A stretch of DNA of 64,000 nucleotides. Origin: Tissierella pigra. Its GTDB lineage: Bacteria > Bacillota > Clostridia > Tissierellales > Tissierellaceae. The notes below the pieces were generated by a model. It was not told the origin of the DNA, made no database searches, and was given only the letters and a program-made list of their open reading frames with translations. This document shows positions 61,097-64,000 of this stretch, piece by piece. The DNA is taken from contig NZ_VUNQ01000008.1 of the NCBI RefSeq assembly GCF_009695605.1, positions 1 through 64,000 on the forward strand, written 5' to 3'. Position 1 is the stretch's first letter; each line of letters begins with the position of its first letter. The position numbers and the translations under genes were made by a program.

Positions 61097-62071
61097 TTAT
61101 TTATTAGTATTAATTCCTAATTCCTTAAAAATCTCTTCTTCAACACAAATAATATCTTCTTTAAAAGATATGCTGTCTTTATTTGTTAAATACCAGTTAT
61201 AACTATTCTTTAATCCCATTATAAAATCTGTTTCTTCACTATAGATATAATTGATTTTATCTACATCTAATACATTGCTATAATCATAAAAGGGGAAAAA
61301 GTCCCTTTCTTTACGTCCTTTAGACTTATAATCATACTCAATTATTTTAGCCTCTTTACCAACTACTTCTGCACAATATTCGATCCATTCTTTAATAGTA
61401 ACGGGCTTCTTATTCCCAACGTTGAATATAGATACTTTTTCTTTTTTGGCTTTAAGCAATTCTATAATAATATTAGCCAAATCTGTTGTATAAATAAATT
61501 GCAGATAAGTATTTGGATTTGGGATAATAATCGGTCTATCTTTGCAAATATGATCAAAGATAAAACTTTCCCTTTGAGCATAATTATTTTCTCCATAAAC
61601 GTAAGGTGGTCGTAAAATAATAAGATCTATAGAGGAATCTCTGAAATTTTCAATATAATAATCTTCAGCTTCTATTTTATTTTTTCCATAGGATGTCCAA
61701 TAAGTATTTTCTTTTAACAAATCACTTTCTTTAAAAGGAAACTCCAAGATATCTACATCATATACAGCACTTGAACTAATAAATATAAAGGATTCTAGTT
61801 CTTGTTTATTTAGAGATTTATATAGGATTTCTCCCTGTTCTTTATTTAAACCAGATACATCTATAACAATATTGAACTTATATTGGGAAAGGATATTTTC
61901 CATTTGTTTCATATCATTTCTATCACATATTAGGTTATGCACATTATCTAAATCCTTAACTTTAGTTCCACGATTTAGAGTAAAAACATCATATTTATTT
62001 TCACAAAAAACATCTACTATTTTCTTACCTATGAAATAACTTCCACCCATTATTAAAACTTTCTTTTTCAT
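61097..62071 (-). CDS. NAD-dependent epimerase/dehydratase-like SDR
   Basis: The 324-aa extended SDR has the nucleotide-binding motif MGGSYFIGKKIVDVF near residues 8-22, a catalytic YGKNK (YxxxK) near residue 130 and FIYTTDLANIIIELL near 190-204. It belongs to the NAD(P)-dependent epimerase/dehydratase class acting on nucleotide sugars or similar compounds, but no sugar pathway lies nearby. The substrate is unknown. Confidence 0.88.
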   Translation of the reverse strand: MKKKVLIMGGSYFIGKKIVDVFCENKYDVFTLNRGTKVKDLDNVHNLICDRNDMKQMENILSQYKFNIVIDVSGLNKEQGEILYKSLNKQELESFIFISSSAVYDVDILEFPFKESDLLKENTYWTSYGKNKIEAEDYYIENFRDSSIDLIILRPPYVYGENNYAQRESFIFDHICKDRPIIIPNPNTYLQFIYTTDLANIIIELLKAKKEKVSIFNVGNKKPVTIKEWIEYCAEVVGKEAKIIEYDYKSKGRKERDFFPFYDYSNVLDVDKINYIYSEETDFIMGLKNSYNWYLTNKDSISFKEDIICVEEEIFKELGINTNK

Positions 62072-62131
62072 ATATGACTTCCTTTCCTCTAAAGAAATTA
62101 AAACATCTTTCTATATTTTATTTGACCCAAC

Positions 62132-63013
62132 TTATTTACAGATTGGTTTAATTGCTATCCATACTTCTTGTCTATTATCTTGTAAATAACATTCTATTAC
62201 AGGCAAATCATCTAAATCATAACCTGAGTTAGGCAGCCATTCTGTATAAAAGTTTTTATACACATTTTGAATAGAATCTGGCAATTCTCCATTAGCCTCA
62301 ATTATTACCCATGTAGCTTTAGGTAATTGTAATTCATCCATATCTTCAGGAGTAATTACTTTAGTACATTCAGGTACATCCACATAAGTCGTCACCCCTA
62401 GATAATAATCCATTTCCTCTGAATCTCCCCATTGTCCTCCTGCACTGACTCCAAGGAGTCCTACTGGACGCATATCTGCTTGACTCAAAAGTTCAAATAA
62501 TCGGTTCATTGTACCATCATTCCCTGCTGTTTGCCAAATCTTAGGAACTACTTGAAATGCTTTTTCTGTTTCAATTCTTTTTCTTATTCCTGAAATAGTA
62601 AATGCTGCCCATTGTTCAATTTGATAATTCATATGATTACCTCCTGTAATAGTTATTTGGAAGGAAATCTTCGGACATGTTCTGAGACTGACCACTTCTG
62701 TCCGTACTTTAGATGGAAGCACACCATGAAACCTTCTAAATGCTCTGGTGAAAGCATCTTGAGAATTATATCCATACTTTAATGCTATGTCAATTATATT
62801 TTCTCTGGTATTTAGAATATCAAAAGCTGCTAGTGTAAGTCTTCTGTTTCTAATATACTCACTTAAAGATTGATTTGCAATATAGGAAAACATCCTTTGG
62901 AAATTATATACAGAACATACTGCAAGTTTTGCAATTTCATCATAGGAAATTTCTTTATCAATATTTTCTTCTATATAATTGACAACATTATTAACACGTT
63001 CAATCCATTCCAC
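62132..63013 (-). CDS. AraC-family regulator with GyrI-like effector domain
   Basis: The start is the GTG at 63013 (293 aa, MEWIERVNNVVNYIEENIDK), eleven bases after AAAGGAGG. An ATG at 63145 has no ribosome site. The N-terminal AraC DNA-binding domain has two HTHs, SVYNFQRMFSYIANQSLSEY near 30-49 and IIDIALKYGYNSQDAFTRAF near 74-93. The C-terminal GyrI-like domain (from about 137) includes GIRKRIETEKAFQVVPKIWQ and ends YLQDNRQEVWIAIKPICK. Such proteins sense small drug-like ligands. Confidence 0.92.
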   Translation of the reverse strand: MEWIERVNNVVNYIEENIDKEISYDEIAKLAVCSVYNFQRMFSYIANQSLSEYIRNRRLTLAAFDILNTRENIIDIALKYGYNSQDAFTRAFRRFHGVLPSKVRTEVVSLRTCPKISFQITITGGNHMNYQIEQWAAFTISGIRKRIETEKAFQVVPKIWQTAGNDGTMNRLFELLSQADMRPVGLLGVSAGGQWGDSEEMDYYLGVTTYVDVPECTKVITPEDMDELQLPKATWVIIEANGELPDSIQNVYKNFYTEWLPNSGYDLDDLPVIECYLQDNRQEVWIAIKPICK

Positions 63014-63125
63014 TGTACTTATTTCCTCCTTTAGACTATATAATATACTAATCATAAAAAATAATCTCGATTTTTCTTGCCCCAATTTATCGATTTTAAA
63101 TTTATATAATGATTTCTTTATTATT

Positions 63126-64000
63126 CTACTCTGTATGAGTATCAATCCATTCTTGGGTTGCCTTCACATAAGTGGTTTTGCCTTCGTTAAAAGATGCAAT
63201 ATATACTGTAGGCTTTTCAGTTTCAGTTGCTACAACAAAAGAAAACTTACTTATATTTGTTGCTACACCCCATTGTCCTTTATTGTTCATACATACTACA
63301 GAAATATCTTTTGCTTTTCCTCTTTTTGAAATCAATTTTTTATTTAATTTATTTACAGCTTTTTCTGCAGCATCCTGTGGATGAAGTCCTTCTTCCATAA
63401 GACGTACTATCTCATATGAGATACAACCTTTCATTATATCTTCACCTACTCCAGTGGCACTGGCAGCTCCTATTTCGCTGTCTGCATAAAATCCTGAACC
63501 TGATAATGGTGAGTCTCCAATTCTTCCAGGTCTTTTCATAAAAAGCCCACTGGTAGATGTGGCAGCAACTATCTTCCCATTTTTATCTAGTCCAACTACT
63601 CCAACAGTATCATGTCCATCATATGCTTTAAGTTTATCTAATTTCACCTGACTTTTCTTTTTTTCCCATTCCTTCTTTGAGTAATCTGTAAGCATATTTA
63701 CTCTTTCAAATCCCATGGTATGTGCATATTTTTCAGCACCTTGCCCTACTAAAAATATATTATATTTTTCATCCATTAGTTTTCTTGCTATTGAAATTGG
63801 ATTTTTAAAATCCTTAATACTTCCTACTGCCCCAATAGAGAGGGTATCTCCATCCATAAAAGCTGCATCAAGTTCAACTTCACAATCTTGATTTGGCAAT
63901 CCTCCATAGCCTACTGACCTATATTCTGGATGATCCTCTACCATCTTTACTGCCAGTTCAATAGCATCTATTGATGTTTGTCCATCTTTTAAAAGTTTTT
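63126..64000 (-). CDS. N4-glycosylasparaginase/isoaspartyl peptidase-like Ntn hydrolase (partial)
   Basis: The frame is open from the stop at 63126 to the window edge at 64000, so the N-terminus is missing. The sequence includes HPEYRSVGYGGLPNQDCEVE, the cleavage site and nucleophile Thr in YDGHDTVGVVGLDKNGKI, AATSTSGLFMKRPGRIGDSP and LSGSGFYADSEIGAASATGV, all hallmarks of the aspartylglucosaminidase-type Ntn hydrolases. The nucleophile Thr after Asp and the oxyanion Gly are kept. No signal peptide can be seen because the start lies outside. It is probably complete in the genome. Confidence 0.92.
   Translation of the reverse strand, partial: KLLKDGQTSIDAIELAVKMVEDHPEYRSVGYGGLPNQDCEVELDAAFMDGDTLSIGAVGSIKDFKNPISIARKLMDEKYNIFLVGQGAEKYAHTMGFERVNMLTDYSKKEWEKKKSQVKLDKLKAYDGHDTVGVVGLDKNGKIVAATSTSGLFMKRPGRIGDSPLSGSGFYADSEIGAASATGVGEDIMKGCISYEIVRLMEEGLHPQDAAEKAVNKLNKKLISKRGKAKDISVVCMNNKGQWGVATNISKFSFVVATETEKPTVYIASFNEGKTTYVKATQEWIDTHTE

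Overview
The window is AT-rich DNA from an anaerobic, endospore-forming, Gram-positive bacterium, most likely Clostridia or the Tissierellia relatives of that class. The evidence is a sporulation sigma factor SigH, a gerA-type spore germinant receptor operon, the ctsR-mcsA-mcsB-clpC-radA stress operon, mini-RNase III, ThyX in place of ThyA, strong AGGAGG ribosome sites, frequent TTG/GTG starts and a proline T-box leader. The species cannot be named from the sequence. Almost all genes lie on the minus strand.

Region 1 (1-30.4 kb) is core chromosome. On the minus strand it holds a truncated tuf preceded by tRNA-Thr(GGT), then sigH, an NYN-domain RNase, rlmB, thyX, mrnC, cysS, gltX, a 51-residue protein, proS behind a T-box leader, ispF, ispD, a PIN/TRAM membrane protein and a CarD-type RNA polymerase regulator. 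A plus-strand DUF1573-type gene follows. Then come radA, clpC, mcsB, mcsA and ctsR with a visible CtsR operator, an EF-G-like GTPase, a plus-strand orphan hisC behind a 20-bp palindrome, an AI-2E-type transporter, aspartokinase, ndk, an ECF sigma/anti-sigma pair, a 3-methyladenine glycosylase, signal peptidase I and a DUF2500 protein.

Region 2 (30.4-44.8 kb) is a mixed housekeeping and accessory stretch. It holds a chemotaxis receptor, methyltransferases, a 57-residue protein, a sirtuin next to two small zinc/cysteine-rich proteins, a TmrB-like P-loop protein, an ABC-2 exporter and a complete germinant receptor operon (gerA, gerC, gerB and a small D subunit).

Region 3 (44.9-64 kb) is a variable, partly decaying accessory region. 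It contains many stand-alone GNAT acetyltransferases, a Nudix hydrolase, metallo-beta-lactamase-fold and P-loop proteins, methyltransferases, a P1 peptidase, a SagB-type oxidoreductase, sfsA, an FMN oxidase, a divergent LspA homologue, NIF3, an APH-like kinase and histidine phosphatases. Several genes here are broken: an MTA/SAH nucleosidase with a one-base frameshift, a GNAT with most of its middle deleted, a 5'-truncated short-chain dehydrogenase, a glyoxalase-fold gene with an in-frame TAA, and an unidentified 49-codon fragment. The window ends inside an N4-glycosylasparaginase-type Ntn hydrolase gene.

I found no CRISPR array, prophage, intact insertion sequence or complete defence system. 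The most unusual non-coding structure is a set of three 120-bp repeats between the proline T-box terminator and proS. The hairpin in two of the repeats differs by two compensatory base-pair changes. Other notable sites are the palindromic operator candidates at hisC, ctsR and the DUF2087 regulator.
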